The notes under the pieces: model-generated
Database searches by the model: none
Told to the model about the DNA's origin: nothing
What the model saw: only the letters and a program-made list of their open reading frames with translations
Translations under genes and position numbers: made by a program
Source of the DNA: Phytomonospora endophytica
GTDB taxonomy: Bacteria; Actinomycetota; Actinomycetes; Mycobacteriales; Micromonosporaceae
NCBI RefSeq assembly: GCF_014202425.1
Contig: NZ_JACHGT010000004.1
Coordinates: 14,307-78,306 of the forward strand
Reading direction: 5' to 3'
DNA: 64,000 nucleotides
Shown here: one piece after another, positions 28,061-37,141 of the stretch
Numbering within the stretch: the first letter of the stretch is position 1
How the letters are laid out: each line of letters opens with the position of its first letter

Positions 28061-28959
28061 CCGATCACGTGCCGTACCGCGCCGGGTTCGCCTGCTTCGT
28101 GGGCCGACCCAACGCCGGCAAGTCCACGCTGACCAACGCCATCATCGGCTCGAAGATCGCGATCACCAGCAACCGGCCGCAGACCACCCGGCACGTCGTG
28201 CGCGGGATCCTGCACCGCCCGGACTCGCAGCTGATCCTGGTCGACACGCCCGGCCTGCACAAGCCGCGCACCCTCCTCGGGCAGCGCCTCAACGACCTGG
28301 TCCGCGCAACCTGGAGCGAGACCGACGTCGTCGGGCTGTGCATCCCCGCCGACGAGAAGGTCGGGCCCGGCGACCGGATGATCTCCAAGGAGATCAGCGA
28401 GCTCAAGGGCAAGGTCGTCGCCGTCGTCACCAAGATCGACCTGGTGTCGAAGGGCGACCTGGCCAAGCAGCTGATGGCCGTGTCGGAGATGGCGCCGTTC
28501 GCCGACGTCGTCCCGTGCAGCGCGATGACCGGCGAGAACGTCGACACCCTCGTCGGCGTGGTGAGCGACCTGCTGCCCGAGTCGCCGCAGCTCTACCCCG
28601 ACCACATGATCACCGACGAGCCCGAGCGGGTGATGATCGCCGAGCTCATCCGCGAGGCCGCCCTGGAGGGCGTGCGCGACGAACTGCCCCACTCGATCGC
28701 GGTGGTCATCGAGGAGATCCTCGAAGAGGAGAGCGAAGGCGCCACCCGGCAGCACATCTACGCCGACATCTACGTGGAGCGGCCCAGCCAGAAGGCGATC
28801 GTCATCGGCAAGGGCGGCGCGCGGATGAAGCAGGTCGGCACCCAGGCGCGGCGGGAGATCGGCAAGCTCCTCGACTCGCGCATCTACCTCGACCTGCACG
28901 TCCGGGTCGCCAAGGACTGGCAGCGCAACCCGAAGCTGCTCCAGCGTCTCGGTTTCTAG
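28057..28959 (+). CDS. era: GTPase Era
   Basis: 300 aa. Ras-like GTPase motifs GRPNAGKST (G1), DTPGLHKP (G3) and TKIDL (G4), then a C-terminal KH domain with AIVIGKGGARMKQVG. Era binds the 3' end of 16S rRNA and is needed for 30S assembly. The start overlaps the preceding stop (ATGA). Confidence 0.98.
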   Translation: MTDHVPYRAGFACFVGRPNAGKSTLTNAIIGSKIAITSNRPQTTRHVVRGILHRPDSQLILVDTPGLHKPRTLLGQRLNDLVRATWSETDVVGLCIPADEKVGPGDRMISKEISELKGKVVAVVTKIDLVSKGDLAKQLMAVSEMAPFADVVPCSAMTGENVDTLVGVVSDLLPESPQLYPDHMITDEPERVMIAELIREAALEGVRDELPHSIAVVIEEILEEESEGATRQHIYADIYVERPSQKAIVIGKGGARMKQVGTQARREIGKLLDSRIYLDLHVRVAKDWQRNPKLLQRLGF

Positions 28960-28982
28960 CGACTCCTGTCACACTCCGGCGG

Positions 28983-28988
28983 CACAAT
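28983..28988 (+). promoter_or_regulatory. CACAAT -10 before the GyrI-like gene
   Basis: The 14-nt string GGCACAATGGGCCG stands directly before ATG 28995 and, identically, before the recO GTG at 36395. CACAAT is 6 nt from the start codon in both, the pattern of a leaderless promoter. Confidence 0.6.
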
Positions 28989-28994
28989 GGGCCG

Positions 28995-29486
28995 ATGAGC
29001 GATCCCGAGATCGTGACCCGCCCGGACCGCCACTACGTGGGCGTCGCCGGCCGGGTCACGATGACCACCATTCCGCACATCGCCGACCGCCTCGGGGAGA
29101 TCTTCGGTTTTCTCGGCGCCCGGGGCGTCGCGCCGATCGGCGCGCCCTTCCTGCGCTACACGGGCATCGCCATGCCCGGTCCGCTCGACATGGAGGCCGG
29201 TGTGCCGGTCGCCGAACCCGGGGGCGGCGACGGCGAGATCTTCGCCGGTGTCCTGCCCGGTGGGCGCTACGTGACGGTGACGCACCTCGGGCACCCCGAC
29301 GGCCTGGTCGACGTGACGAGCTCGCTGCTGAACTGGGCGAAGGACCAGGGCCTGGTCTTCGACATCGAACCGGGCGCGGAGAACGAGCGCTGGGGCTCGC
29401 GGCTGGAGTGGTACCAGACCGACCCGCGCGAGGAGCCGGACATGCACAAGTGGGAGACGGTGCTGGAGTTCCGGCTCGCGGACTGA
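28995..29486 (+). CDS. GyrI-like small-molecule-binding domain protein
   Basis: 163 aa stand-alone effector-binding domain of the GyrI/SOUL-like superfamily: HYVGVAGRVTMTTIPHIADR at the start, PFLRYTGIAMPGPLDMEAGVP in the middle, and LEWYQTDPREEPDMHKWETV with the conserved acid residue near the end. It lacks an HTH, so it is a sensor or small-molecule hydrolase rather than a regulator by itself. No partner is adjacent in the same direction. Confidence 0.8.
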   Translation: MSDPEIVTRPDRHYVGVAGRVTMTTIPHIADRLGEIFGFLGARGVAPIGAPFLRYTGIAMPGPLDMEAGVPVAEPGGGDGEIFAGVLPGGRYVTVTHLGHPDGLVDVTSSLLNWAKDQGLVFDIEPGAENERWGSRLEWYQTDPREEPDMHKWETVLEFRLAD

Positions 29487-29490
29487 GGGC

Positions 29491-31437
29491 TCACCCCGGG
29501 TCGGCGGCCGCGCTTGCGATGGCGAGCAGCTCGGGCACGGTCCCGGTGAAGTCGGCGAGCATCCCGAGGGCGAGGAACAGGGCCTCCGTGGTCGGTTTCG
29601 CCGAACCCACGACCTCCCGCAGGGCGGGCAGCGCGTCGACCGGGTGGGCCTGTCGCACCAGGCTCAACACGATCCCGGCGGGTGCCGCGTCGTTCAGGAT
29701 CTCGGTCCAGGTGACGCGGCCGGTGGCCACGGCCGACCGGACCCAGGAAAGTCCGGCGTGGGTCCAGTCGGCGTTGTCGTGGCCGTCGGGCCGGTGACCC
29801 GCGAAGACCTCGGTGAAGGCGGTACCGGCGTCGAGAGCGGCGAGTTCGGGCCGGGCGACCACGGCGGGCAGCCGCCGGGGAGGCGCGTCGAGGCCGGTGA
29901 GGGCCTGCGCGGTCTGGGCCGCGGTGAGATCGTGGCGGGCGAGCAGCGCGCGTCCGAGCCCGGGTTCGCCGAAGTCGAGGAGCCGCTGGATCTGCGCGGT
30001 GGTGAGCGGTCCGCGGGTGCGCGCGAAGGCCGCACGGCGCACAGGCGTGCCGTGGTCGGTGACGAGACCGAACCATTCGCTGCGCCACACGCCGTGGGCG
30101 AAGAGGTCGACGAGGGTGCGCGGGTCGAGGTGCGGGATCAGCGCGGCCTGCGTGGCCGGGCCTGCGGCGTCGAGGAGGGCGAGGAAGGCCTTGCGCGCGC
30201 CGATCGGGGCGGCGTCGCGGCCGGGCAGGGGCGCGGCGTCGGGCCATGGTCCGTCGGGTTCGGGCGCGGCTGTGGCGGCGGCGCAGAGTTCGGCGATGGT
30301 TCCCCGGTGGCCTTTGAGGAGCCGGCGGAGGCCGCGCCAGGCGGCCGGGTCGGCGCCGACGGTCTCGGCGAGGATGCGGGCGACGAGCGTGTGGACGGGC
30401 GTGAGCAGCCAGGTGGCGGCGTCGAGGCACTCGCTGGAGTGACGGGCGATGTCGAGGACCGCGGTGGCGGGGCGGCCGTGGGCGACCAGCTCTTCGATCA
30501 GGCCCCGGTCGCGCATCCGGGTGATGAGCCTGCGCGCGCCCCTCGCGTGCTCGGGTCCGCTGCCCGGGACGGCGAACAGGGCCGGGAAGGATGTGGCGGC
30601 CCGCTCGGCGACCTCGGCCGGATGGCTCGCGTAGAGGGCGGCACGGACGGCTTCGGGGCAGTCTCCCCGGGAGGCGAGGACCGCCGAGGTCGTCGCGGAG
30701 AAGGGGTCCTCCGCGTGGGCGGCGGCGACGCGGTCCCAGTCGAGCTCGGCGCGTTCGCGGGCGTGCGTCCGGACGCGGAGGACGCCGGTGTCGGTGCGGA
30801 AGGCGGTGATCGCCGCGTCGGTGCCGTCCAGCTCGGCTAGCAGAGCCCGGACCTCGCCCGCCTCGGCCGCCGCCGTGAAGCGGGCGGTGACCTCGGGTTC
30901 GTAGCGGCCGTCGTCCTCGCCGCCGTCGGCGTGGAGTCGGGCGAGGGCGGTGATCTGCTCGCGTTCGGTGAGGCGCCTGCGGCGTGAGTCCACGCGCGGG
31001 TCGAGGTAGTGGCCGGGCAGGGGCGAGTGCGCGAGGACGGAGACCATGTCGTCGGACAGCCGGTGGGAGTCGCCGGCGGTGTCGGCGCTCTCCCACCCGG
31101 GGTCGGCGGGGTCGATCCGGCGCAGCACGGCCTCCAGGTGCCGGTACTGCCACTGCCGCGTGGTCAGGAGAGGTTTCCACAGGACGGCGGGTTCGACGTC
31201 GGCGACGAGGCGGTCGGTCAGGCCGGGACGCCCGTGCAGGGCGACGTTGCTCTCCGCGAGGATCGCGAGCTGGGCCGGGTCACCGGTGGCGAGGACGTGG
31301 TCGATCAGCGAGTCGGGCGGGTCGTGGCGGAGGATCCCCGCGCCGAGCCGCGCGCCGGTGAGCAGGCGGGCCCAGTCGGGTTCGGCGACACCGCGCAGCA
31401 GGGCCGCCGCGGCGGCCGGCAGGGTGCGCTCGTTCAC
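29491..31437 (-). CDS. Large hypothetical protein, helical-repeat character
   Basis: 648 aa, function not recognised. It is soluble, rich in Ala, Leu, Arg and Asp, with many short amphipathic helices (for example SDDMVSVLAHSPLPGHYLD and ARHDLTAAQTAQALTGLD), suggesting HEAT/ARM-like repeats. No catalytic motif, signal or membrane helix is seen. A decayed C-terminal fragment of a paralogue lies at 34538-34770, so the locus was duplicated. It is convergent with the GyrI-like gene, four bases from its stop codon. Confidence 0.8.
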   Translation of the reverse strand: MNERTLPAAAAALLRGVAEPDWARLLTGARLGAGILRHDPPDSLIDHVLATGDPAQLAILAESNVALHGRPGLTDRLVADVEPAVLWKPLLTTRQWQYRHLEAVLRRIDPADPGWESADTAGDSHRLSDDMVSVLAHSPLPGHYLDPRVDSRRRRLTEREQITALARLHADGGEDDGRYEPEVTARFTAAAEAGEVRALLAELDGTDAAITAFRTDTGVLRVRTHARERAELDWDRVAAAHAEDPFSATTSAVLASRGDCPEAVRAALYASHPAEVAERAATSFPALFAVPGSGPEHARGARRLITRMRDRGLIEELVAHGRPATAVLDIARHSSECLDAATWLLTPVHTLVARILAETVGADPAAWRGLRRLLKGHRGTIAELCAAATAAPEPDGPWPDAAPLPGRDAAPIGARKAFLALLDAAGPATQAALIPHLDPRTLVDLFAHGVWRSEWFGLVTDHGTPVRRAAFARTRGPLTTAQIQRLLDFGEPGLGRALLARHDLTAAQTAQALTGLDAPPRRLPAVVARPELAALDAGTAFTEVFAGHRPDGHDNADWTHAGLSWVRSAVATGRVTWTEILNDAAPAGIVLSLVRQAHPVDALPALREVVGSAKPTTEALFLALGMLADFTGTVPELLAIASAAADPG

Positions 31438-31587
31438 GGCTTCTCCCGGGTGGCGGAGGGGCGTCGTGCGTCGTGGCCGCGAGCACTCCGGCGATCGGTG
31501 CCCGGCGGGCGTCCACGGCGGTCACTGTAGGGGTCGGTGGCGACGGAAGTTTTTTCGCGGGACCGGTAGTGGAGCGCGGTCCCCGTT

Positions 31588-31607
31588 CGTCATTCGGTTG
31601 AATGACG
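31588..31607. promoter_or_regulatory. 8-bp inverted repeat before the DGPF-sigma pair
   Basis: CGTCATTC-GGTT-GAATGACG is a perfect inverted repeat with a 4-base loop, 22 bases upstream of ATG 31630. It could be an operator or a leader hairpin. The flanking gap 31438-31629 holds no gene. Confidence 0.5.
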
Positions 31608-31629
31608 CCAACGTGATCGGAGAAGAACC

Positions 31630-31977
31630 ATGAAGTACCTGATGCTGGTCTGCCTCGACCCGAGCTTCACGCCCGGCCCGAACGAAGTCGACGACGCTCC
31701 CGACGTCAATGAGTGGGTCAAGGAGATGGACGGGCGCGGCATCCGCCTCATCGGCGAGCGCACGCGCCCGGCGTCCGACGCGACGACCGTGCGCGTCCGG
31801 GGCGGCGAGGTCCTGCTCACCGACGGCCCCTTCGCCGAGACGAAGGAGCAGATGGTCGGCTTCGACGTCCTCGACTGCGCCGACCTCGACGAGGCCATCG
31901 ACGTCGCCTCGAAGCACCCCATGGCCTGGGGCGGGCTGATCGAACTGCGCCCGTTCTGGGAGGGCGACGACGCGTGA
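31630..31977 (+). CDS. YCII/DGPF-domain protein, partner of ECF42 sigma factor
   Basis: 115 aa. The name-giving DGPF motif is intact (LTDGPFAETKEQMVGF), with the YCII-like ferredoxin fold MKYLMLVCLDP at the start. DGPF proteins are encoded beside ECF42-type sigma factors and are their regulatory targets. The stop overlaps the sigma start (GTGA), so the two are translated together. Ribosome site GGAG precedes ATG 31630. Confidence 0.94.
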   Translation: MKYLMLVCLDPSFTPGPNEVDDAPDVNEWVKEMDGRGIRLIGERTRPASDATTVRVRGGEVLLTDGPFAETKEQMVGFDVLDCADLDEAIDVASKHPMAWGGLIELRPFWEGDDA

Positions 31978-33200
31978 CGGACGTCGGCGACGTCGTCGCG
32001 GCGGTCTACGCCGACGGTTGGAGCCGGATCGTGGCGACACTGATCCGGCTCACCGGCGGTGACTGGGACCTCGCCGAGGAGTGCGCGCAGGACGCCTTCG
32101 CGCGGGCGCTGCGCCGGTGGCCGGTGTCGGGCGTGCCCGAACGGCCGCTCGCGTGGCTGACGACGACGGCCCGCAACCGCGCGATCGACGTGATCCGGCG
32201 GGCCTCGGTGGAGGCCGGGAAGCTGCGGGAAGCGGGAATGGTGGAGCCGTCGATGGAACCGGTACCGGCGCCCGCCTACGACGCCGAGATCCCCGACGAG
32301 CGCCTCGAACTGATCTTCACCTGCTGCCACCCGGCCTTGAGCGTCGAGGCGCAGGTCGTGCTGACCCTGCGGAGCCTGGCCGGGATGTCGACGGCCGAGA
32401 TCGCCGCCGCGTTCCTGGTCTCGGAGAAGACGATGGGGCAGCGTCTGTTCCGCGCCAAGCAGAAGATCAAGAACGCGGGCATCCCCTTCCGGGTGCCCCC
32501 GGCGCACTTGCTCCCCGAGCGGCTCCCGACGGTGCTGCACGTCCTGTATCTGCTGTTCAACGCCGGGTACGGCGACCCTTCCCGCGAGCGCGTCACGGCC
32601 GAGGCGATCCGGCTGGCCCGCCTCCTCGTCGCGCTGATGCCCGACGAACCCGAGGCGCGTGGCCTGCTCGCGCTGGTGCTCCTGCACGACGCCCGCCACG
32701 CCGCCCGGGCCGACACCGACGGCGAGCTCGTGGCCCTCGACGAGCAGGACCGTTCACTGTGGGACGGCGCGCGGATCGCCGAGGGCGAGGCCGAGCTGGA
32801 GCGCGCCCTGCGCCGCCGCCGCGCCGGGCCCTTCCAGCTTCAGGCGGCGATCGCGGCCTGCCACGCGACCGCGACGACGGCGGCCGGGACCGACTGGCCG
32901 CAGATCGCCGGGCTGTACACCGAGTTGCTGCGGCTCGTCCCGACGCCGGTGGTCGCACTGAACCGGGCCGTCGCGATCGGCATGGCCGACGGGCCGGAGG
33001 CGGCGCTGCCGATCCTCGGCGAACTGGCCGCGGACGGCAGGCTCGACGGGTACCACCTGCTGCCCGCGACCCGCGCGGAGATGCTGCGCAGGGCGGGGCG
33101 CGACGGCGAGGCGCGGGAGGCGTACGCGGCGGCGCTGGAACTGGCGCCGACCGAGGCGGAGCGCCGGTTCCTGCGCCGCCGGATCGACGGACTCGGGTGA
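31974..33200 (+). CDS. ECF42-group RNA polymerase sigma factor with TPR-like extension
   Basis: 408 aa, far longer than a minimal ECF factor. Sigma region 2 (GDWDLAEECAQDAFARALRR) and region 4 (MSTAEIAAAFLVSEKTMGQR) are followed by a conserved 220-residue helical extension beginning LPERLPTVLHVLYLLFNAGY and carrying ARLLVALMPDEPEARGLLAL. This C-terminal domain is essential in studied ECF42 factors, which have no anti-sigma factor and pair with DGPF proteins. GTG 31974 overlaps the previous stop. Confidence 0.95.
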   Translation: MTDVGDVVAAVYADGWSRIVATLIRLTGGDWDLAEECAQDAFARALRRWPVSGVPERPLAWLTTTARNRAIDVIRRASVEAGKLREAGMVEPSMEPVPAPAYDAEIPDERLELIFTCCHPALSVEAQVVLTLRSLAGMSTAEIAAAFLVSEKTMGQRLFRAKQKIKNAGIPFRVPPAHLLPERLPTVLHVLYLLFNAGYGDPSRERVTAEAIRLARLLVALMPDEPEARGLLALVLLHDARHAARADTDGELVALDEQDRSLWDGARIAEGEAELERALRRRRAGPFQLQAAIAACHATATTAAGTDWPQIAGLYTELLRLVPTPVVALNRAVAIGMADGPEAALPILGELAADGRLDGYHLLPATRAEMLRRAGRDGEAREAYAAALELAPTEAERRFLRRRIDGLG

Positions 33201-33204
33201 GCGG

Positions 33205-34440
33205 CTAGCCCGTCGGCGCGTACACCTCGTCGAGCGCCTTACAGGCGTCCTTCGGCGTCGTCAGGCCACCCAGCAGGCGTGCCGCCGAGGTCTGCCATTC
33301 CTCCCGGGCCGCCGACGGCACGCCGTCGTCGCCGTCCTCGCTGCCCACGGCCGGCAGGAGGCCGCCCGTCGTCGCCGCGGCGATGTAGAGGTCGTAGCCG
33401 AGCTGGAAGGCGGGACTGACGCTCTGCGGGGGGACGTAGTCGGTCACGGCCGGGTAGAGCCCTTCGGCGGTCACGGCGTGGTCCAGGTTGCCCTGGTCGA
33501 CGGAGAACGCGAGCGCGAAGCGGCGGGCGGCCTCCAGGTCCTTCGCGGCGGCGCTGACCGACAGACCGCCGCCGTGATAGGCGGGCACGACCGCGCCGCC
33601 GTCGTCGGCGGGCCAGGCGAACACGCCGATCTCGAAGTCCGGGGGAGTCGCGGTGGCCGCGACGGCGAAGCGGCTGCCCGCCGGGTACATCGCGGCCTCA
33701 CCGGCGAGGAAGGCGGCGTCGCCCCCGCCGTCGGTGAGCGAGATGTAGTCGCCTAGCCCCGCGAGCTTCTCCGCCGAGGCCTGGAAGTTCTCGTCGCAGA
33801 AGTGGACGTGGCCGAGGCGGCGGTGCTGCATCCAGGTCGGCGCCTCACGGTAGACGTCGGTGGTGACCGTCGCGCTCCACAACAGGGTCGCGGCGTCGAC
33901 GCCGCCGACGGCGAATGGGCGGACCCCGTCGTCTCGCAGGTCGCCGGCCGTCTTCAGCAGCTCCGCGTAGGTACCGGGAGGCTCCGGGAGCAGCTTCTTG
34001 TTGTAGTAGACGAGCGGGACGGCCTCGCCGGTGGCGGGGAGCCGGTAGACCTTCCCGGCGACCGAGCCCGAGTAGGGCAGCCGGAAGCGCGTCAGCTCGG
34101 CGTCCTGCCAGGCGTAGAGCAGCTCCGGCGTGCCGAGCCCGTTGGGGGAGACCCCGGCCATCACGTCGGGCAACGGCGTGCCCGCGGCGATCAGGTCGCG
34201 GACGTGCCCGGTCGGGTCGGCGCCGAGGGGGATCACGGTCAGTTCGACCTTGACGTCGGCGGCCGCGCCGACCCGGTCGGCCGCGGTCTGCCAGTACGCG
34301 GCGGGCCGCTCCGCGGTCTCGGCGACGAGGAAGGTGAGCGTGCTCGCGTCACCCCCGCCGTCGGCGTCGTCGCCCTGACAGGCGGTGGCGAGGAGTAAGA
34401 CCGCGGCGGCGCAGGCGCTCGCGGTGAGGAGTCGTCCCAT
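33205..34440 (-). CDS. Orphan sugar-type ABC transporter substrate-binding lipoprotein
   Basis: 411 aa. Lipobox LLLATAC followed by an acidic/Gly linker, then a family-1 extracellular solute-binding fold: GTPLPDVMAGVSPNG, VPLVYYNKKLL, FLAGEAAMYPAGS. It should be anchored to the outer face of the membrane and bind a sugar or oligosaccharide. No permease or ATPase gene is nearby, so it must share them with another locus or act alone. It is convergent with the ECF42 gene, 4 bases apart. ATG 34440 is chosen by the signal peptide. Confidence 0.9.
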   Translation of the reverse strand: MGRLLTASACAAAVLLLATACQGDDADGGGDASTLTFLVAETAERPAAYWQTAADRVGAAADVKVELTVIPLGADPTGHVRDLIAAGTPLPDVMAGVSPNGLGTPELLYAWQDAELTRFRLPYSGSVAGKVYRLPATGEAVPLVYYNKKLLPEPPGTYAELLKTAGDLRDDGVRPFAVGGVDAATLLWSATVTTDVYREAPTWMQHRRLGHVHFCDENFQASAEKLAGLGDYISLTDGGGDAAFLAGEAAMYPAGSRFAVAATATPPDFEIGVFAWPADDGGAVVPAYHGGGLSVSAAAKDLEAARRFALAFSVDQGNLDHAVTAEGLYPAVTDYVPPQSVSPAFQLGYDLYIAAATTGGLLPAVGSEDGDDGVPSAAREEWQTSAARLLGGLTTPKDACKALDEVYAPTG

Positions 34441-34486
34441 GGCGGGCACCTCTCGCAACGGATGCCGGGGAGGCCGGTACCCAAAA

Positions 34487-34496
34487 GGAAATTTCC
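34487..34496. promoter_or_regulatory. AT-rich palindrome upstream of the binding-protein gene
   Basis: GGAAATTTCC lies 47 bases upstream of ATG 34440 in a short stretch (about 34481-34507) much richer in A/T than its surroundings. It looks like an operator or promoter element for the lipoprotein gene. The cognate regulator is not nearby. Confidence 0.4.
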
Positions 34497-34537
34497 CTAA
34501 AAGTAGGGCCTGGTGAATGGGGCGTCAAGGGGGGATT

Positions 34538-34770
34538 CAGGAGGATCCGGGTCGGGGCGCGGAGGTGAGGGCGGGCCGAGGTGCGACGGCGGCGCGCGCG
34601 ACGGTGAGGCGTTCGGGGAGGGTGCCCTCGACGTCGGTGAGGATCTTCAGCGCGAGCAGCGGCACATCGGCGCCGACGGCGCCGACGACCGAAGGTGCCG
34701 CAGGACGTCGGTCCAGGTGGCGCGGGCCGTGGCGATGCGCCGGCCGGTCACGGTGTCCCCTCGGGCAGGC
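34538..34770 (-). pseudogene. C-terminal remnant of a paralogue of the 648-aa protein
   Basis: Two segments match the end of the 648-aa protein at 29491-31437. [13 protein letters not shown] matches its ATGRVTWTEILND; after a frameshift and a loss of about 30 residues, [20 protein letters not shown] then RLTVARAAVAP matches TEALFLALGMLADFTGTVPE then LLAIASAAADP. The fragment ends at a TGA (34538-34540). Upstream of about 34770 no homology is seen, so only the last part of the gene survives. Confidence 0.7.
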
Positions 34771-34826
34771 GGGAACCCCGTCACCGTAGAGGGGTGGGCG
34801 CGAGGCGGGCGGTTCCCGCCGCCCAC

Positions 34827-34832
34827 CACAAT
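34827..34832 (+). promoter_or_regulatory. CACAAT -10 before cobQ
   Basis: CACAAT, 6 bases, then GTG 34839. This is the same spacing as at 28045, 28983 and 36383 and supports GTG rather than the nearby ATG 34845 as the cobQ start. Confidence 0.55.
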
Positions 34833-34838
34833 GACCCG

Positions 34839-36398
34839 GTGATCATGAGCAACGGCGCCCTCCTCGTCGCGGGCACGACCTCCGACGCGGGCAAGTCCGT
34901 CCTCACCGCCGGGATCTGCCGGTGGCTGCGGCGGCGCGGGGTGCGGGTGGCGCCGTTCAAGGCCCAGAACATGTCCAACAACTCCGCCGTCACCCCCGAC
35001 GGCGGCGAGATCGGCCGCGCCCAGGCCCTCCAGGCCGCCGCCTGCGGCCTCGTCCCCGACACGCGCTTCAACCCGGTCCTGCTCAAACCGGGCAGCGAGC
35101 GCTCCAGCCAGATCGTCCTGCGCGGGAAACCCCACGGTTTCCTCGACGCCGCCGACTTCGCGCGGCTCGGCCCGATGGTCGCCGACACCGTCGCCGAGTC
35201 CCTGGCCGGGCTGCGGCGGGACTTCGACGCCGTCATCTGCGAGGGCGCCGGCTCCCCGACCGAGATCAACCTGCGTCACCACGACATCGTCAACATGGGG
35301 CTCGCGCGCGAGGCGGACATGCCCGTCGTCATCGTCGGCGACATCGACAAGGGCGGCGTCTTCGCGCACCTCTTCGGAACGGTCGCGCTGATGTCCCGCG
35401 AGGACCAGGCCCTGGTCGCCGGATTCGTGATCAACAAGTTCCGCGGCGACGTCGGCCTCCTCCGCCCCGGCCTCGACCAGCTCGAAGGCCTCACCGGCCG
35501 CCCGACCTTCGGCGTCGTCCCCTGGCACCTCGACCTGTGGCTCGACGCCGAGGACGACGTCGCCTACGGCCGCGTCCTCGGCCGCCCCGCGCCGCCGCGC
35601 GGGCGCGAGTGGCTCGATGTGGCCGTCGTGCGGCTGCCGCGCATGTCGAACGCCACCGACGCCGAGGCCCTCGCGTGCGAGCCGGGCGTGCGGGTGCGGA
35701 TGACGATCGAGCCGAGCGAACTGTCGGCGGCCGACCTGATCGTGCTGCCGGGCAGCAAATCCACCGTCGACGACCTGGCGTGGCTGCGGTCGCGCGGCCT
35801 CGACGCGGTGATCGAGGAACACGCCCAAGCCGGGAAGCCCCTGCTCGGCCTGTGCGGCGGCTACCAGATGCTCGGCCGTGTCATCCGCGACGACGTCGAG
35901 AGCCGCCGCAGCGAGGTCCCCGGCCTGGGACTCCTGCCCGTCGAGGTCGACTTCGCCGCCGAGAAGACCCTGCGGCGCCCCACCGGCACCTACGACGGGG
36001 TGCCCGTCGGCGGTTATGAGATCCACCACGGCGTGGACCACGTCGCCGACGGCACGCCCGCCATGTTCACCCTCCCCGACGGCACCGGCGAAGGCGCCCG
36101 GCTGGGCGCGGTGTCGGGCACCCACTGGCACGGCGCCTTCGAACACGACGACTTCCGCCGCGCCTACCTCACCGAGGCCGCCACCCGCGCGGGCGCCGAT
36201 TTCACCGTCGCGCCCGGCACCTCCTTCGCGGCCGTCCGCGAAGGCATGCTCGACCTGCTCGGCGACCTCGTCGAGGAACACCTCGACACCGCGGCCCTGC
36301 TGCGCGTCATCGCCGACGGCGCCCCGGCGGGGCTCCCCTTCCTGCCGCCCGGCGCTCCCGGAGCACCGTCACAGGCGCAAGGCACAATGGGCCGGTGA
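34839..36398 (+). CDS. cobQ: Cobyric acid synthase
   Basis: 519 aa. It amidates four side chains of adenosylcobyrinic diamide using glutamine. The N-terminal dethiobiotin-synthetase-like ATPase shows [14 protein letters not shown] (P-loop), NMSNNSAVT and [11 protein letters not shown]. The C-terminal class I amidotransferase has the nucleophile in [13 protein letters not shown] and the His/Glu pair in [11 protein letters not shown]. No other cobalamin gene is in the window. Its stop overlaps the recO start (GTGA), an unusual operon partner. Confidence 0.95.
   Translation: MIMSNGALLVAGTTSDAGKSVLTAGICRWLRRRGVRVAPFKAQNMSNNSAVTPDGGEIGRAQALQAAACGLVPDTRFNPVLLKPGSERSSQIVLRGKPHGFLDAADFARLGPMVADTVAESLAGLRRDFDAVICEGAGSPTEINLRHHDIVNMGLAREADMPVVIVGDIDKGGVFAHLFGTVALMSREDQALVAGFVINKFRGDVGLLRPGLDQLEGLTGRPTFGVVPWHLDLWLDAEDDVAYGRVLGRPAPPRGREWLDVAVVRLPRMSNATDAEALACEPGVRVRMTIEPSELSAADLIVLPGSKSTVDDLAWLRSRGLDAVIEEHAQAGKPLLGLCGGYQMLGRVIRDDVESRRSEVPGLGLLPVEVDFAAEKTLRRPTGTYDGVPVGGYEIHHGVDHVADGTPAMFTLPDGTGEGARLGAVSGTHWHGAFEHDDFRRAYLTEAATRAGADFTVAPGTSFAAVREGMLDLLGDLVEEHLDTAALLRVIADGAPAGLPFLPPGAPGAPSQAQGTMGR
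36383..36388 (+). promoter_or_regulatory. CACAAT -10 before recO, inside cobQ
   Basis: The 14-nt string identical to that before the gene at 28995 ends exactly at GTG 36395. It lies within the last codons of cobQ and would give recO-uppS its own leaderless promoter. Confidence 0.55.
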
Positions 36399-37141
36399 CC
36401 GGTATGCGCAGGCGGCTCTTCCGCGACGACGCGGTGGTCCTGCGCGTCCAGAAGCTCGGCGAGGCCGATCACATCGTCTCGATGATCGGGCGCCGCCACG
36501 GGCGCATGCGCGCGGTCGCCAAAGGCGTACGCAAGACGACCTCGAAGTTCGGCGCCCGCCTCGAACCTTTCGGGCACATCGACCTCCAGCTCGTCGAAGG
36601 CCGCAACCTGCACATCGTCAGCCAGGTCGAGGGCATCGACCTCTACGGCCGCCGCATCGCCGAGGACTACGCCGCCTACACCGCCGCCTCGGCGATCTCC
36701 GAGACCGCCGAACGCCTCACCCCGATCGAGGGCGAGCCCTCGCTGCGGCTGTTCCAGCTGACCCTCGGCGCCCTGCGCGTCCTCGCCGACCGCGAGCACC
36801 CGCCCGCGCTGATCCTCGACTCCTACATGCTGCGCGGCATGCACGACGCCGGCTGGGCGCCGATCCTGGTCGCCTGCGCCATCTGCGGCCTCAAAGGCGA
36901 CCACCGCGCCTTCTCGATCCCCGCCGGCGGCTGCGTGTGCCGCGACTGCCGTCCCGCCGGGTCGGCGCACCCGTCGCCTTCGGCACTGGAACTCATGCGC
37001 GCGCTGGCCGTGGGCGACTGGAAACGCGCGAAGGACAGCGTCGTCGGCGTCCGCAAGGAGGCCAGCGGCCTGATCGCCGCGCACCTGCAATGGCACCTGG
37101 AGCGCGACCTGCGCTCACTGTCTTATGTGGAGAGAAGTTGA
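36395..37141 (+). CDS. recO: DNA repair protein RecO
   Basis: 248 aa. N-terminal OB fold ([20 protein letters not shown], then [20 protein letters not shown]) and a C-terminal helical domain with a zinc-binding CAICG...CVCRDC pair. RecO loads RecA on SSB-coated DNA with RecR. The GTG start overlaps the cobQ stop, and its own stop overlaps the uppS TTG. Confidence 0.96.
   Translation: MTGMRRRLFRDDAVVLRVQKLGEADHIVSMIGRRHGRMRAVAKGVRKTTSKFGARLEPFGHIDLQLVEGRNLHIVSQVEGIDLYGRRIAEDYAAYTAASAISETAERLTPIEGEPSLRLFQLTLGALRVLADREHPPALILDSYMLRGMHDAGWAPILVACAICGLKGDHRAFSIPAGGCVCRDCRPAGSAHPSPSALELMRALAVGDWKRAKDSVVGVRKEASGLIAAHLQWHLERDLRSLSYVERS

Noticed and set aside
35878-37137. Fusion of uppS to a long upstream frame through recO
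   Set aside because: The upstream residues are antisense-like Arg/Pro/Ala-rich sequence within cobQ and recO; uppS begins at TTG 37138.
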